Positions 16,135 to 22,679 of a DNA stretch of 23,102 nucleotides are shown piece by piece. The stretch is from IMG/VR virus record IMGVR_UViG_3300049893_001704, positions 1-23,102 of that record. One strand, written 5' to 3'. Source of the stretch: a virus. Within the stretch, counting starts at the first letter, position 1; every line of letters starts with the position of its first letter. The position numbers and the translations under genes are program-made. The notes beneath the pieces are model-generated. The model was not told where the DNA came from and searched no databases. It saw nothing but the letters and a program-made list of their open reading frames with translations.

Positions 16135-16164
16135 AAAGGGAGTTGACTGACTACTTCACTTATC

Positions 16165-16192
16165 AGTATACACCCGTTCTATTAGGTGTCAA
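16165..16192 (-). promoter_or_regulatory. Strong sigma70-type promoter for the structural operon
   Basis: On the minus strand a perfect TTGACA -35 box (16187-16192), a 16-base spacer and a TATACT -10 box (16165-16170, five of six consensus) point into the packaging and structural genes. Transcription should start near 16158. It lies in the widest intergenic gap of the window, between early and late modules. The flanking direct repeat and palindrome suggest regulation. Confidence 0.82.
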
Positions 16193-16194
16193 TA

Positions 16195-16214
16195 CTTATC
16201 CCAACTTATCCCAA
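16195..16214 (-). repeat. Perfect tandem 10-bp repeat upstream of the late promoter
   Basis: On the minus strand TTGGGATAAG occurs twice in immediate succession (16205-16214 and 16195-16204), ending two bases before the TTGACA -35 box. One helical turn per repeat places both copies on the same DNA face, as for an activator or regulator bound next to polymerase. A third partial copy, GATAAGT, lies at 16158-16164 between the -10 box and the predicted transcription start. Confidence 0.7.
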
Positions 16215-16217
16215 GTT

Positions 16218-16234
16218 TTATAACAAAGTTATAA
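16218..16234. repeat. Perfect AT-rich palindrome upstream of the late promoter
   Basis: TTATAAC-AAA-GTTATAA is a perfect 7-bp inverted repeat with a three-base centre. It sits two bases past the stop of the zinc-finger gene and about 26 bp upstream of the -35 box of the promoter at 16165-16192. The AT-rich stem without a T-run makes a poor terminator, so a dimeric protein binding site is more likely. Confidence 0.55.
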
Positions 16235-16236
16235 CC

Positions 16237-16863
16237 TTACTGTTCTTTTGCTGCCCATGCCCCCGTGCCATTGTGTAATGCCCATAAGGAACGACGCAGG
16301 TTTTCAGAACTACGGGCTGCCCCGCTTTGATCTACCTTCACCTCGATCTCGATGTCCAAGTCAGGCGGGGCGGAAAACACCCTATCCGCCCCCTGGATGG
16401 GTTTGGCATTGCCGTCGCTGGGCTGCTTATCAGGCGTCATGGTTGCCGTTACTGTCTGCTGCTCTTGTTCCTTGCGCAAGAGCAGATCGGATAAAAAATC
16501 CAGCTTATCCAAGACCCTCTCGAATTTTGCATCAGTTTCGGCTTGTCTGGCTTGGGTTTCTTGCAGCGTTGCTTTTATTCCTGCCACTTCACCGGACAAA
16601 CTATCTATGGCAGTCCACAAGGCATCAGAAACGTTGCTTAACTCACCATCACGTATCTTTTGCCCCATGCGCTCGATTCCGCGCAATCTAGCCTGCTTGC
16701 ACGAGGTTCCACACGTCACTGCATGGGGTTTCCGGTGGCTGATGTTGGCATCACACATCTGGCAGACCCGGTACTGTTTTACGCAGGCAGTACAGTGAAT
16801 GCCGTAGGGGATGTCTACGCCACAAATTTTACACTGGTTAAGGTGTTGCCTGTAACCGTTCAT
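16237..16863 (-). CDS. Double zinc-finger, coiled-coil protein; candidate late regulator
   Basis: Predicted protein of 208 aa. Residues 11-55 hold eight cysteines in four pairs (C11/C14, C24/C27, C34/C37, C51/C55), consistent with two zinc-binding modules. A basic stretch follows (KQARLRGIERMGQKIR). Residues about 75-140 are Glu/Gln/Ala/Leu-rich, a probable coiled coil. The C-terminal third is polar, with an acidic block near residue 175. No family is recognised. The gene is the last before the control region at 16113-16234 with its late-type promoter and immediate terminator. In lambdoid phages the zinc-containing antiterminator Q occupies this place, so a late activator or antiterminator role is proposed by position and fold type only. 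Confidence 0.68.
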   Translation of the reverse strand: MNGYRQHLNQCKICGVDIPYGIHCTACVKQYRVCQMCDANISHRKPHAVTCGTSCKQARLRGIERMGQKIRDGELSNVSDALWTAIDSLSGEVAGIKATLQETQARQAETDAKFERVLDKLDFLSDLLLRKEQEQQTVTATMTPDKQPSDGNAKPIQGADRVFSAPPDLDIEIEVKVDQSGAARSSENLRRSLWALHNGTGAWAAKEQ

Positions 16864-16940
16864 GCCCCTAGTCTACCACAAATTTCTGAAGAGAAACAAT
16901 ATAATCAACAGCGGATTATCAATTCGTGGTATGTCGCTAC

Positions 16941-17294
16941 TCATCGCATGTCCTCCTCATGCCGCATAATTTCATCGTAGCCCAAGACAATTTCAATCTC
17001 ATCTTTCCCAAACCCTATCATTCGTCGCCAGCCATCAGCCCATAGCATATCCATCCCCCACTTATGCAAGCGTACCACATAGATGTGAGTTTCTTCGCTC
17101 TCATCTTCTGTCAGCACTACCGCGCCGGGTAGCAAGACACTGATCATCCGCCCAATGCACGCTGTTTTCAATTCTCCGATCTCCACATAAATCGAGCGTG
17201 GATCAAGGATGATAACCCCACATTGCTTTTGGTAGTATTCCCGATTGGTCTTGGCTTGGAATTCCCGCGCCAGTCGCATGTAGTAGCTGTTCAT
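16941..17294 (-). CDS. Hypothetical protein after the replication gene
   Basis: Predicted protein of 117 aa, not recognised. The N-terminus is polar and aromatic (MNSYYMRLAREFQAKTNREY). The middle is beta-rich with hydrophobic strands (ISVLLPGAVVLTEDESEE, THIYVVRLHKW), and the C-terminus is acidic. The start at 17294 forms an ATGA overlap with the preceding stop and has a good GGAGG about eight bases upstream, so translation is coupled to the replication protein. A replication accessory or small regulatory role fits the position but nothing specific supports it. Confidence 0.7.
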   Translation of the reverse strand: MNSYYMRLAREFQAKTNREYYQKQCGVIILDPRSIYVEIGELKTACIGRMISVLLPGAVVLTEDESEETHIYVVRLHKWGMDMLWADGWRRMIGFGKDEIEIVLGYDEIMRHEEDMR

Positions 17295-18211
17295 ACCTTC
17301 ACCTCCGTGCATTCACAATCCTTAACCGTGCCGTGATCGTTCACATATCCCCCGCCGCCGCATACCGGACAATCATGCTGGGGTTTTCCCCGCGCCGCTT
17401 TTTGGCTTGTCGGCTTGGTTGTTTGCCCTCCCCAGACCTTGGCTGCATTGATTGTCTCAATAACCTGACTGATACAGGGTGGCGAGCCTCTCTTGCCACG
17501 CCAATCGTCTTGGAACCACCAGCGTTTATGCCTGCGAACATCCTCAGCCGTATAGCCCCCCCTTGCCAGCGTGATAGCCGCTTTGGTCAGCTTGGTTTCG
17601 TTATTCCCCTCAACTACATATTCCCGCAGGGCTGTGATGATAGCATCCCCCGGTTTCTGCTTATCGTGACCTGTTTCGCCAGCTTGGATGTCTGTTGTCA
17701 CGCGGGGCGGGGGCGGCGTTCTCTCCTCCTCTTCTCTCTGATTCTCTATAGTGTCCGATATTGCGGCATCTTGTGTACGACTTTCGGACACAAAGCCGTC
17801 ATTTGTGTCCGACTCTCTGACACTCGGATCGTTTGTGTCCGATTTTGCGATACTCACTTGGATGGATTTTAGTTTACTGATTGCGGACACGATCAGGTGA
17901 ATATTGAACGGTTTCCGGCGGGCATCTCTGGCAACTTCTACCAATCCCAGTTTTACCAATGCATCAATTACCCGGCTGATGGTATCCAAGCTCCAAAAAC
18001 CCAAACATCTTGTTTTCATTGAACGCATAGACATGATAAGCCAGTATTTGCCATCCTCATCCAAGCGAATTTCGTTAGGCTTGGCATGATTAATCCAATA
18101 ATCCAATTGCAAAAGCATGATGCTTTCGTTCAGTCCGATCTCTTCTGCCAGCGGTGCAAACACCCGGATTTGTGCCCCGGCGTTTGCCAGCATAATTTTG
18201 GGAATACTCAT
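17291..18211 (-). CDS. Winged-helix replication initiator or helicase loader
   Basis: Predicted protein of 306 aa. Residues about 15-115 look like the winged-helix domain of phage replication proteins (EEIGLNESIMLLQLDYWI, then FWSLDTISRVIDALVKLGLVE), the DNA-binding part. Residues 120-190 are a polar linker encoded by iteron-like DNA. Residues 200-265 form a helical domain. The C-terminus has a small zinc knuckle, CPVCGGGGY plus CEC. It lies directly after dnaB with an ATGA overlap, as O/P-like or DnaD-like initiators and loaders do. The likely role is origin recognition and helicase recruitment; initiator and loader cannot be separated from sequence alone. Confidence 0.8.
   Translation of the reverse strand: MSIPKIMLANAGAQIRVFAPLAEEIGLNESIMLLQLDYWINHAKPNEIRLDEDGKYWLIMSMRSMKTRCLGFWSLDTISRVIDALVKLGLVEVARDARRKPFNIHLIVSAISKLKSIQVSIAKSDTNDPSVRESDTNDGFVSESRTQDAAISDTIENQREEEERTPPPPRVTTDIQAGETGHDKQKPGDAIITALREYVVEGNNETKLTKAAITLARGGYTAEDVRRHKRWWFQDDWRGKRGSPPCISQVIETINAAKVWGGQTTKPTSQKAARGKPQHDCPVCGGGGYVNDHGTVKDCECTEVKV
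17751..17890. repeat. Iteron-like repeats inside the replication gene; candidate origin
   Basis: The 8-mer GTGTCCGA occurs four times: at 17751-17758, 17805-17812 and 17835-17842 on the plus strand, and inverted at 17784-17791. One-mismatch relatives lie at 17773-17780 (GTGTACGA) and, inverted, at 17883-17890 (GCGGACAC). The copies at 17802 and 17832 extend to TTTGTGTCCGA. Several spacings are near 11 or 21-22 bp, i.e. on one helix face. Because the copies occur in both orientations and encode different peptides, selection appears to act on DNA. Origins embedded in the initiator gene are known in lambdoid phages. No clear DnaA box is seen. Confidence 0.6.
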
Positions 18212-19611
18212 TTCTTGTCCTCAGCCAGATTTCCGAAGTAACCACGTTCTGCGTCAAAAAACAACTTTGCTGTACCCGTTGCCCCGTCCCTGTTCTTTAG
18301 CACAATCGCTTCGCATTGTTTGGGGGTGTGGCTGTCTGCGTTGTAGTAGACATCTCGATACATGCCGATAGCCACATCCGCGTCATAATCGCCAGCCATC
18401 GTAATGTCTCGTAGGGTAGGGCGTTTGTCGCTCCTGTCATCAACATCCTTGTTCAGGGGAACCACCAGCAGCACCGGAGTATTCAGGCTCATTGCCAGCT
18501 TTTTACACTCACGGCTAATCCATTGTGATCGTTCCTTTTCGGAGTGCTTGTCGATCCCGCTGGGCAGTGTTACCAATTCGCGGTAGTCGATTATCACCAC
18601 CGCGGGGGGGGTTCGGGTTATCAGGTTGAGCGATTCGCAGTTATGCCGGATGGTAGCCATCGTCTGGCTGCTGTTGTCATTCAGGAATAGCGGGAAGTTG
18701 CTTAGGGTAGCGTGTGCCTGATACGCCGCCTCGAATTCGTCATTGCTCATACCGCCCCGTTTGGGGAACTGTTGCTTAAACACGCTGACACCGTTGTGCA
18801 TGGCTACCAGCCGCCGTCTAAGCTGACTGGCTTTCATTTCCAGCGTAAAGTAATCCACTCGCATTTTTTTGACTTTGGATAGGTAGTAGGCGATATTCAG
18901 CACCAGTGCGGACTTGCCCATACCAGGGCGTCCTCCGATGAGGTACAACCGCCCCGGCTCCAAGCCCCCGATTTTCTTATCCAGGTCAGCTAGCCCGGTG
19001 CTAAAGGCTTCTGTTTTTTCCTGGAAATAGGCTTCGGATAATTCGTCCAAGTCATCTGAGGCATATTCCCCGATTTCCCGCAGGTGATTGTTGTCGGTGT
19101 TGGGTGAAATTTGAGCTAACAAACTGATTGCTTTTTCATGTGCCTCAACAACATCCAAGCTGCTATCCAGCGACAGACGGGTGATTTCGGCGGCAACATC
19201 CAACATGCACCGCCGTTTTGCCATCCGGTAAATCATCCTCGCATACGTTTCGGCATACACGCTGGTGGCTGTTTGGCTCACCAGGTAGGTGATATAGGCT
19301 GCGCCGCCCGCCTCATCCAGCCGCCCCTTGCCGCGCAATTCTTCAATCACGGTCAGGAAGTCGATAGCATCCCTCCGTCCCTGGATGGTCTGCATGGCTT
19401 CCCATATCCAGCCATTACGCAGGATGAAAAATTGATCTGCTTTCAAAAACGCCACTTGCCCGAAAGCATCAGGGGAAATCAGGATGCTCCCCAGCAAGGC
19501 TTCCTCTGCCTCTTTGCTGTGTGGTGGCAATTCCGGCTGCGTCAATTCGCTTTTTACTTTTGGCTGCCGGATTTTGATAACTTTCGTACTTGCGCTTGCG
19601 CCATTGCTCAT
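18208..19611 (-). CDS. DnaB-type replicative DNA helicase
   Basis: Predicted protein of 467 aa, normal for the DnaB family. Residues 28-165 match the N-terminal dimerisation domain (HSKEAEEALLGSIL, then the GGAAYITYLV segment). A linker leads to a RecA-like ATPase with Walker A GGRPGMGKS at 226-234 and a Walker B-like AVVIIDYRELVTL near 337-349. The segment RPTLRDITMAGDYDADV (397-413) corresponds to the family's conserved block before the C-terminus. The usual SQLNR-type motif is replaced by VPLNK (384-388), an unusual variant. The enzyme would unwind duplex DNA 5'-3' at the fork. Its stop overlaps the start of the replication protein gene, the classic helicase plus initiator/loader pairing. 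Confidence 0.92.
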   Translation of the reverse strand: MSNGASASTKVIKIRQPKVKSELTQPELPPHSKEAEEALLGSILISPDAFGQVAFLKADQFFILRNGWIWEAMQTIQGRRDAIDFLTVIEELRGKGRLDEAGGAAYITYLVSQTATSVYAETYARMIYRMAKRRCMLDVAAEITRLSLDSSLDVVEAHEKAISLLAQISPNTDNNHLREIGEYASDDLDELSEAYFQEKTEAFSTGLADLDKKIGGLEPGRLYLIGGRPGMGKSALVLNIAYYLSKVKKMRVDYFTLEMKASQLRRRLVAMHNGVSVFKQQFPKRGGMSNDEFEAAYQAHATLSNFPLFLNDNSSQTMATIRHNCESLNLITRTPPAVVIIDYRELVTLPSGIDKHSEKERSQWISRECKKLAMSLNTPVLLVVPLNKDVDDRSDKRPTLRDITMAGDYDADVAIGMYRDVYYNADSHTPKQCEAIVLKNRDGATGTAKLFFDAERGYFGNLAEDKK

Positions 19612-19612
19612 G

Positions 19613-19628
19613 CTACAATCTCCTGTAG
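19613..19628 (-). promoter_or_regulatory. Ribosome binding site in a small hairpin loop
   Basis: The minus strand reads CTACA-GGAGAT-TGTAG, ending one base before the ATG at 19611. The Shine-Dalgarno core lies in the loop of a perfect 5-bp inverted repeat. It supports 19611 as the helicase start over the in-frame ATG at 19665. Its close likeness to the site before 22663, including the shared TAGCATGAG downstream context, is notable. Confidence 0.55.
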
Positions 19629-19693
19629 TTGAATAGCCCAGTATCCCGCCCCTTGCGAATCCCATCCGCCGGGGCGAAATACATTCTAGGGCT

Positions 19694-19717
19694 ATTATAC
19701 AAAAACCTCTTGTCGAA
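19694..19717 (-). promoter_or_regulatory. Weak candidate promoter before the helicase gene
   Basis: A perfect -10 box TATAAT (19694-19699) overlaps the methyltransferase stop. The best -35 match 18 bases upstream, CTGTTA, agrees with consensus at only three positions. It lies about 85 bases before the helicase start, in the only gap of this gene cluster. It may be a weak or activated promoter, or chance. Confidence 0.3.
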
Positions 19718-20312
19718 TAACAGCATCCAGATCATCCACAATATCGTTTCCTGTCAGGTCGTTTCCCAGCGAAACCCACCCGTCTCGCTTTTCACGGGCG
19801 AATAATCGCAGATAGCGTGATCCGGTTAGGCGTTCAATGGCAGTATAAATTTTTTCGGGCTTAACACTGTGTTTCATGACAGGTTCAATTATCGTCATGG
19901 TTTCATAATAGAAATCATCTGGTGGACAATCGCTGACAATACTCAAAACGTCAGCATGTTTGCGGTGAGGTGTTCCTCTCGTAAATAGTAGACACGGTTC
20001 CGAGTTCGCACGTGTCCAATGTCCCATACCCACATGCCACTTGTTGGCGCGTTTGGCTCTTTTTAACCAATTAAAGCCAATTGTCTTATAGGTAAATCCC
20101 CACGCTTTGCCCACATCCAAGGCTTCTGGGAGTAAGGGGTAAGTAGCCCACAAAAACAGCACACAATCCTGATCCGCCACATTACCCACCGGAAGCTGCT
20201 TTAGTCGCTCAGTGGTCATGAGTGGGTAGTGACGGCTGGCAATGGCATTGCCAGCCGCCGACCACGTTTGATACAGCCAAGGTGGATCGGCTTCGATAAC
20301 ATCAAATTTCAT
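19695..20312 (-). CDS. MT-A70 family adenine N6-methyltransferase
   Basis: Predicted protein of 205 aa. The DPPW catalytic motif at residues 9-12 (MKFDVIEADPPW) is diagnostic of MT-A70-type, beta-class N6-adenine methyltransferases. Later family features include LFLWATYPLLPEAL, a GFTYKTIGFNWLKR segment, and GHWTRANSEPCLLFTRG. These enzymes transfer a methyl group from S-adenosylmethionine to adenine N6; in phages the substrate is normally DNA, protecting against host restriction or marking replication sites. No cognate nuclease is adjacent, so this looks like a solitary methylase. The start at 20312 is the ATGA overlap with the preceding stop. It is slightly short for the family but complete in its core. 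The target sequence cannot be read from the gene. Confidence 0.88.
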   Translation of the reverse strand: MKFDVIEADPPWLYQTWSAAGNAIASRHYPLMTTERLKQLPVGNVADQDCVLFLWATYPLLPEALDVGKAWGFTYKTIGFNWLKRAKRANKWHVGMGHWTRANSEPCLLFTRGTPHRKHADVLSIVSDCPPDDFYYETMTIIEPVMKHSVKPEKIYTAIERLTGSRYLRLFAREKRDGWVSLGNDLTGNDIVDDLDAVIRQEVFV

Positions 20313-20641
20313 GCTGCTTTCGCCTCTCTCTGCTCTGCCCAAGCCCGCGCCCCTGCCACCGCTTGCAGGATGGCTTTCGGCAATTCAAACATCGCTGCGC
20401 TGCTCATTAGCCGCCCGTCCTGCGTTGTAATCTGGCAGATCATATGAGCCGCCCCGCCGTTCCCCCGTTTCGCCAGCGTCCAGTTACACCCCCTGCTTTC
20501 GCAAAATTCGACCAGTGCCATCATTGCTATATGCAGTGGCACAATCGCCAGCGGTGGGTCTTTCACCGCCTTTTTTGCAGGGGTAGGGGGTAGGGTCTGC
20601 TTAATCCCGTCCGGGGGAAGTTCATTCCAAGGTTGCCGCAT
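20309..20641 (-). CDS. Hypothetical early protein
   Basis: Predicted protein of 110 aa, not recognised. A Pro/Lys-rich N-terminus (residues 1-35) precedes a compact region with ESRGCNWTLAKRGNGGAAHMICQ and an Ala-rich C-terminal helix. The ATG at 20641 is selected because GGAGG lies six bases upstream; the start at 20665 has no clear site. The gene overlaps the end of the 78-aa gene and ends in an ATGA overlap with the methyltransferase, so the three are probably co-translated. No catalytic motif is visible. Confidence 0.68.
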   Translation of the reverse strand: MRQPWNELPPDGIKQTLPPTPAKKAVKDPPLAIVPLHIAMMALVEFCESRGCNWTLAKRGNGGAAHMICQITTQDGRLMSSAAMFELPKAILQAVAGARAWAEQREAKAA

Positions 20642-20858
20642 AATCAGCCTCCGTTTTGTCCACAAACGCCTTTGCCTTAGCTTCCGCTTCTTGGAAATCC
20701 GCTGCCCGCCCTAGGCAGTACCCCCGCATCGACATGCCAGGGTTGACTTCCCACAGCACGCCATACTCCGCTACCACAATCATCAGCGTATGCCCCCGAT
20801 ACGTGGCTTTCCAAGTCACCTGCTCGGATTGCTTTCGCCAGATAAGACTAATTTCCAT
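20622..20858 (-). CDS. Small hypothetical early protein
   Basis: Predicted protein of 78 aa, not recognised. It begins MEISLIWRKQSEQ, has a central beta-like segment (HTLMIVVAEYGVLWEV), and ends in an Ala/Lys/Glu helix. The ATG at 20858 is preferred because GGGAGG lies five bases upstream; another ATG sits three bases earlier. A longer reading from 20885 would start inside the terminator stem and is unlikely. It follows the recT terminator directly and overlaps the next gene by 20 bases. Confidence 0.65.
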   Translation of the reverse strand: MEISLIWRKQSEQVTWKATYRGHTLMIVVAEYGVLWEVNPGMSMRGYCLGRAADFQEAEAKAKAFVDKTEADYAATLE

Positions 20859-20869
20859 CATTGCCTCCC

Positions 20870-20897
20870 AAAAAAGCCCCGCCACTTTGGACGGGGC
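20870..20897 (-). terminator. Intrinsic terminator after recT
   Basis: On the minus strand GCCCCG (20892-20897) pairs with CGGGGC (20876-20881). A further inner CCA/TGG pairing closes a three-base loop, and six Ts follow directly (20870-20875). The stem is GC-rich and the U-tract intact, so this is a strong Rho-independent terminator candidate. It lies six bases past the recT stop. The GGGAGG ribosome binding site of the next gene abuts the U-tract, so downstream early genes need read-through, antitermination or another promoter. Confidence 0.85.
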
Positions 20898-20903
20898 GTA
20901 ACC

Positions 20904-21932
20904 TTAACTTTGCGTGGCTGGCTGACGAGCATTCAACCATAACTTAATCTCTTGCGCCGCCATCTCCGCTTCGACTGCCCACGCATTCAGGGCTTCCAAT
21001 TGGCGTGTTGTCACCGCGCTGCGGGTTTTCACGTCAAACAGTTCGCACACGAACCGCTTTTGATCGTCCTCGCTGACCTCACCCACCAGGGCAAACAATC
21101 GCCCCAGTGTAGCGAACATCATTTTGCGCTGCCCGTCGGTAATCGGAGCATCCGGCGCGGTGGATTTTGCCACCTTTTTAGCCATCATTTGCTTCAGGTC
21201 TGCAAAGCCCAAGGGACGGGGTAATTTCTCTTTTGGCGGGGCATCGTCGTGGTTTTCACCCGACCCTGCCGTTTCGCCCGAATTAGGGGCATCCTGCATT
21301 GGTGCAATCCCATCGGCGGGTTTGCTGTCTGGTGGTGTTTCAGGGTTATTATCCGGCACGGCGGCTTCTGTGCCTTCCTGCGGCGGGGTAGGGGGTTCAA
21401 TGGGCATGTCGATAATCTCGCCCTCAGCGGTAATGCTTTGGTCTGGATTAATCTCCTCAGTCGTATACATGCCCAGCAGGATGTCCGCAAACACCACGCG
21501 GGCACAGGCAGAAATAGCCCGCCATTTGAGCATGACGCCTGGCTGCGATTTCCAGTTCTGCTTACTTTGAAGTCCCATCAGGGCAGCGTCATTTATGGTG
21601 AATGTGACAGAGTAAGGGGATTGCCCCTTGCGTTTCATCATGACCACACACTTCTGACTATCCCCCTCGATTTTGATGTCCTCCAATAACCCGCTGCGCT
21701 GAATGAGCGCGAGCATCAATTGAGGGGAAATAGTAGGATTGCCCTGGATTACATGAATGCTGGTGAGGGCTGCCCAGGGGGGAATGTCCAATTCGCGCCC
21801 TTTTAGCATGATGGCTATAGCTTGATTCTCATTCTTGATATGCTGGGGCAAAAACCCCGAAGCCACCAAAACCCTGGCTTGCTGCGTCATGACCGACCAT
21901 TCCGAGCTTTCGATAGTTGCTAGTGCATTCAT
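20904..21932 (-). CDS. recT: RecT-family single-strand DNA annealing protein
   Basis: Predicted protein of 342 aa. Residues 1-160 carry hallmarks of phage RecT-like proteins: an N-terminal segment with SGFLPQHIKNENQAIAIMLKG, then ELDIPPWAALTSIHVIQGNP, then a FTINDAALMGLQSKQNWKS segment leading into MLKWRAISACARVVFAD. This family anneals complementary single strands in phage recombination and replication-coupled repair. Residues about 170-235 are a Pro/Glu/Asp-rich, probably disordered linker; residues 240-340 form a second, largely helical domain that may bind host single-strand binding protein or partners. It starts in an ATGA overlap with the preceding gene, and an intrinsic terminator lies just past its stop. 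The family is recognised from sequence pattern only, without an alignment. Confidence 0.82.
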   Translation of the reverse strand: MNALATIESSEWSVMTQQARVLVASGFLPQHIKNENQAIAIMLKGRELDIPPWAALTSIHVIQGNPTISPQLMLALIQRSGLLEDIKIEGDSQKCVVMMKRKGQSPYSVTFTINDAALMGLQSKQNWKSQPGVMLKWRAISACARVVFADILLGMYTTEEINPDQSITAEGEIIDMPIEPPTPPQEGTEAAVPDNNPETPPDSKPADGIAPMQDAPNSGETAGSGENHDDAPPKEKLPRPLGFADLKQMMAKKVAKSTAPDAPITDGQRKMMFATLGRLFALVGEVSEDDQKRFVCELFDVKTRSAVTTRQLEALNAWAVEAEMAAQEIKLWLNARQPATQS

Positions 21933-22663
21933 GCCACACCCCCCAGCCGCCGCACGGGATGGGAATTCAGCGGGGTCTCTACCCGATAGCGTCCATTTTC
22001 CCGATTGCGCCGTTCACGGTCTTTCGCTAACCATGCTGTGCCCGCCGCATTTTCCCGCCCCGCCTCAGCCACCATATCGCCCAGCTCATTGCCGGAGAAT
22101 ACGCGATATTGTTCCCATGCTTGGGCAGTGACCTCCGCATAGGACAACTCGAATTTGCTCATGCCGCTGACCGCTACCAGTCCTTTACCATGCAGCCGAT
22201 AGCGGTCTGCGTTATCGGCTGACAACCAGGGCGCGGTTTCGTGGATGTATTCCGCCTGGATCAAGATAGGAATGAGGCGCATTCCCAGCGCGGGGATCGT
22301 GCCTTGCTGCTTGTCAAACGCAAAGCGTTTCAGCCACCACAACAAGACCTTATCCTCAGCGCATAGTTCATAGGCTGCGCCGGGGGCGGGGGCATAAATC
22401 ACGCTGGGCAGCTTGGAGACATCGCCCGTTACCCCGCCATAGGTTATGGTCAAGGGTTGGCTCACCAACTTCCGAAAACGCCGCGCGTCTTGCCCGCTGA
22501 CCATCACTGGCACGGAGGCAGGTAGCAGTAGGGTGCTTGGGTTAATCCCATCTGCCGGAGGAATATCTGCCGGTGGCGGGACTGCCGCTGGGGGCGTGGG
22601 GGGAGGATCGTCAAACCCAAACCCCTGTACATAAATTTCTAATGCTTTGCTTTCACTACTCAT
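21929..22663 (-). CDS. Unknown early protein upstream of recT
   Basis: Predicted protein of 244 aa, not recognised. Residues about 15-45 form a Pro/Ala-rich linker with repeated PP pairs. The remainder looks globular, with a Trp/Lys-rich stretch (LLWWLKRFAF) near residue 110 and a strongly basic, Arg-rich C-terminal tail suggesting nucleic-acid contact. The ATG at 22663 is chosen because an AGGAG lies seven bases upstream. It is the first gene after the promoter at 22747-22776, and its stop overlaps the recT start as ATGA, implying translational coupling. In many phages the partner of RecT is an exonuclease, but no nuclease motif is visible here, so that assignment is not made. A single-strand DNA or recombination accessory role is only a guess from position. 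Confidence 0.75.
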   Translation of the reverse strand: MSSESKALEIYVQGFGFDDPPPTPPAAVPPPADIPPADGINPSTLLLPASVPVMVSGQDARRFRKLVSQPLTITYGGVTGDVSKLPSVIYAPAPGAAYELCAEDKVLLWWLKRFAFDKQQGTIPALGMRLIPILIQAEYIHETAPWLSADNADRYRLHGKGLVAVSGMSKFELSYAEVTAQAWEQYRVFSGNELGDMVAEAGRENAAGTAWLAKDRERRNRENGRYRVETPLNSHPVRRLGGVA

Positions 22664-22664
22664 G

Positions 22665-22679
22665 CTATACTCCTTATAG
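22665..22679 (-). promoter_or_regulatory. Ribosome binding site inside a small perfect inverted repeat
   Basis: The minus strand reads CTATA-AGGAG-TATAG, ending two bases before the ATG at 22663. The Shine-Dalgarno core is the five-base loop of a perfect 5-bp stem. This site decides the start of the downstream gene: the upstream in-frame TTG at 22723 has no comparable site. A very similar arrangement precedes the helicase gene at 19611. Confidence 0.6.

Noticed and set aside
16901-16919. Inverted repeat ATAATC/GATTAT in the gap before the zinc-finger gene, and TTGATA/TATATT boxes nearby
   Set aside because: The arms are short and AT-rich, the box spacing (13 bases) is wrong for a promoter, and no other support is seen.
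19612-19665. Helicase start at the upstream ATG 19665
   Set aside because: The extra 18 residues are unlike the family N-terminus, and a strong Shine-Dalgarno precedes the ATG at 19611.
19612-19694. GC-rich CGCCC/GGGCG pairing in the gap before the helicase gene as a terminator
   Set aside because: The loop is about 19 bases and no T-tract follows on the minus strand.
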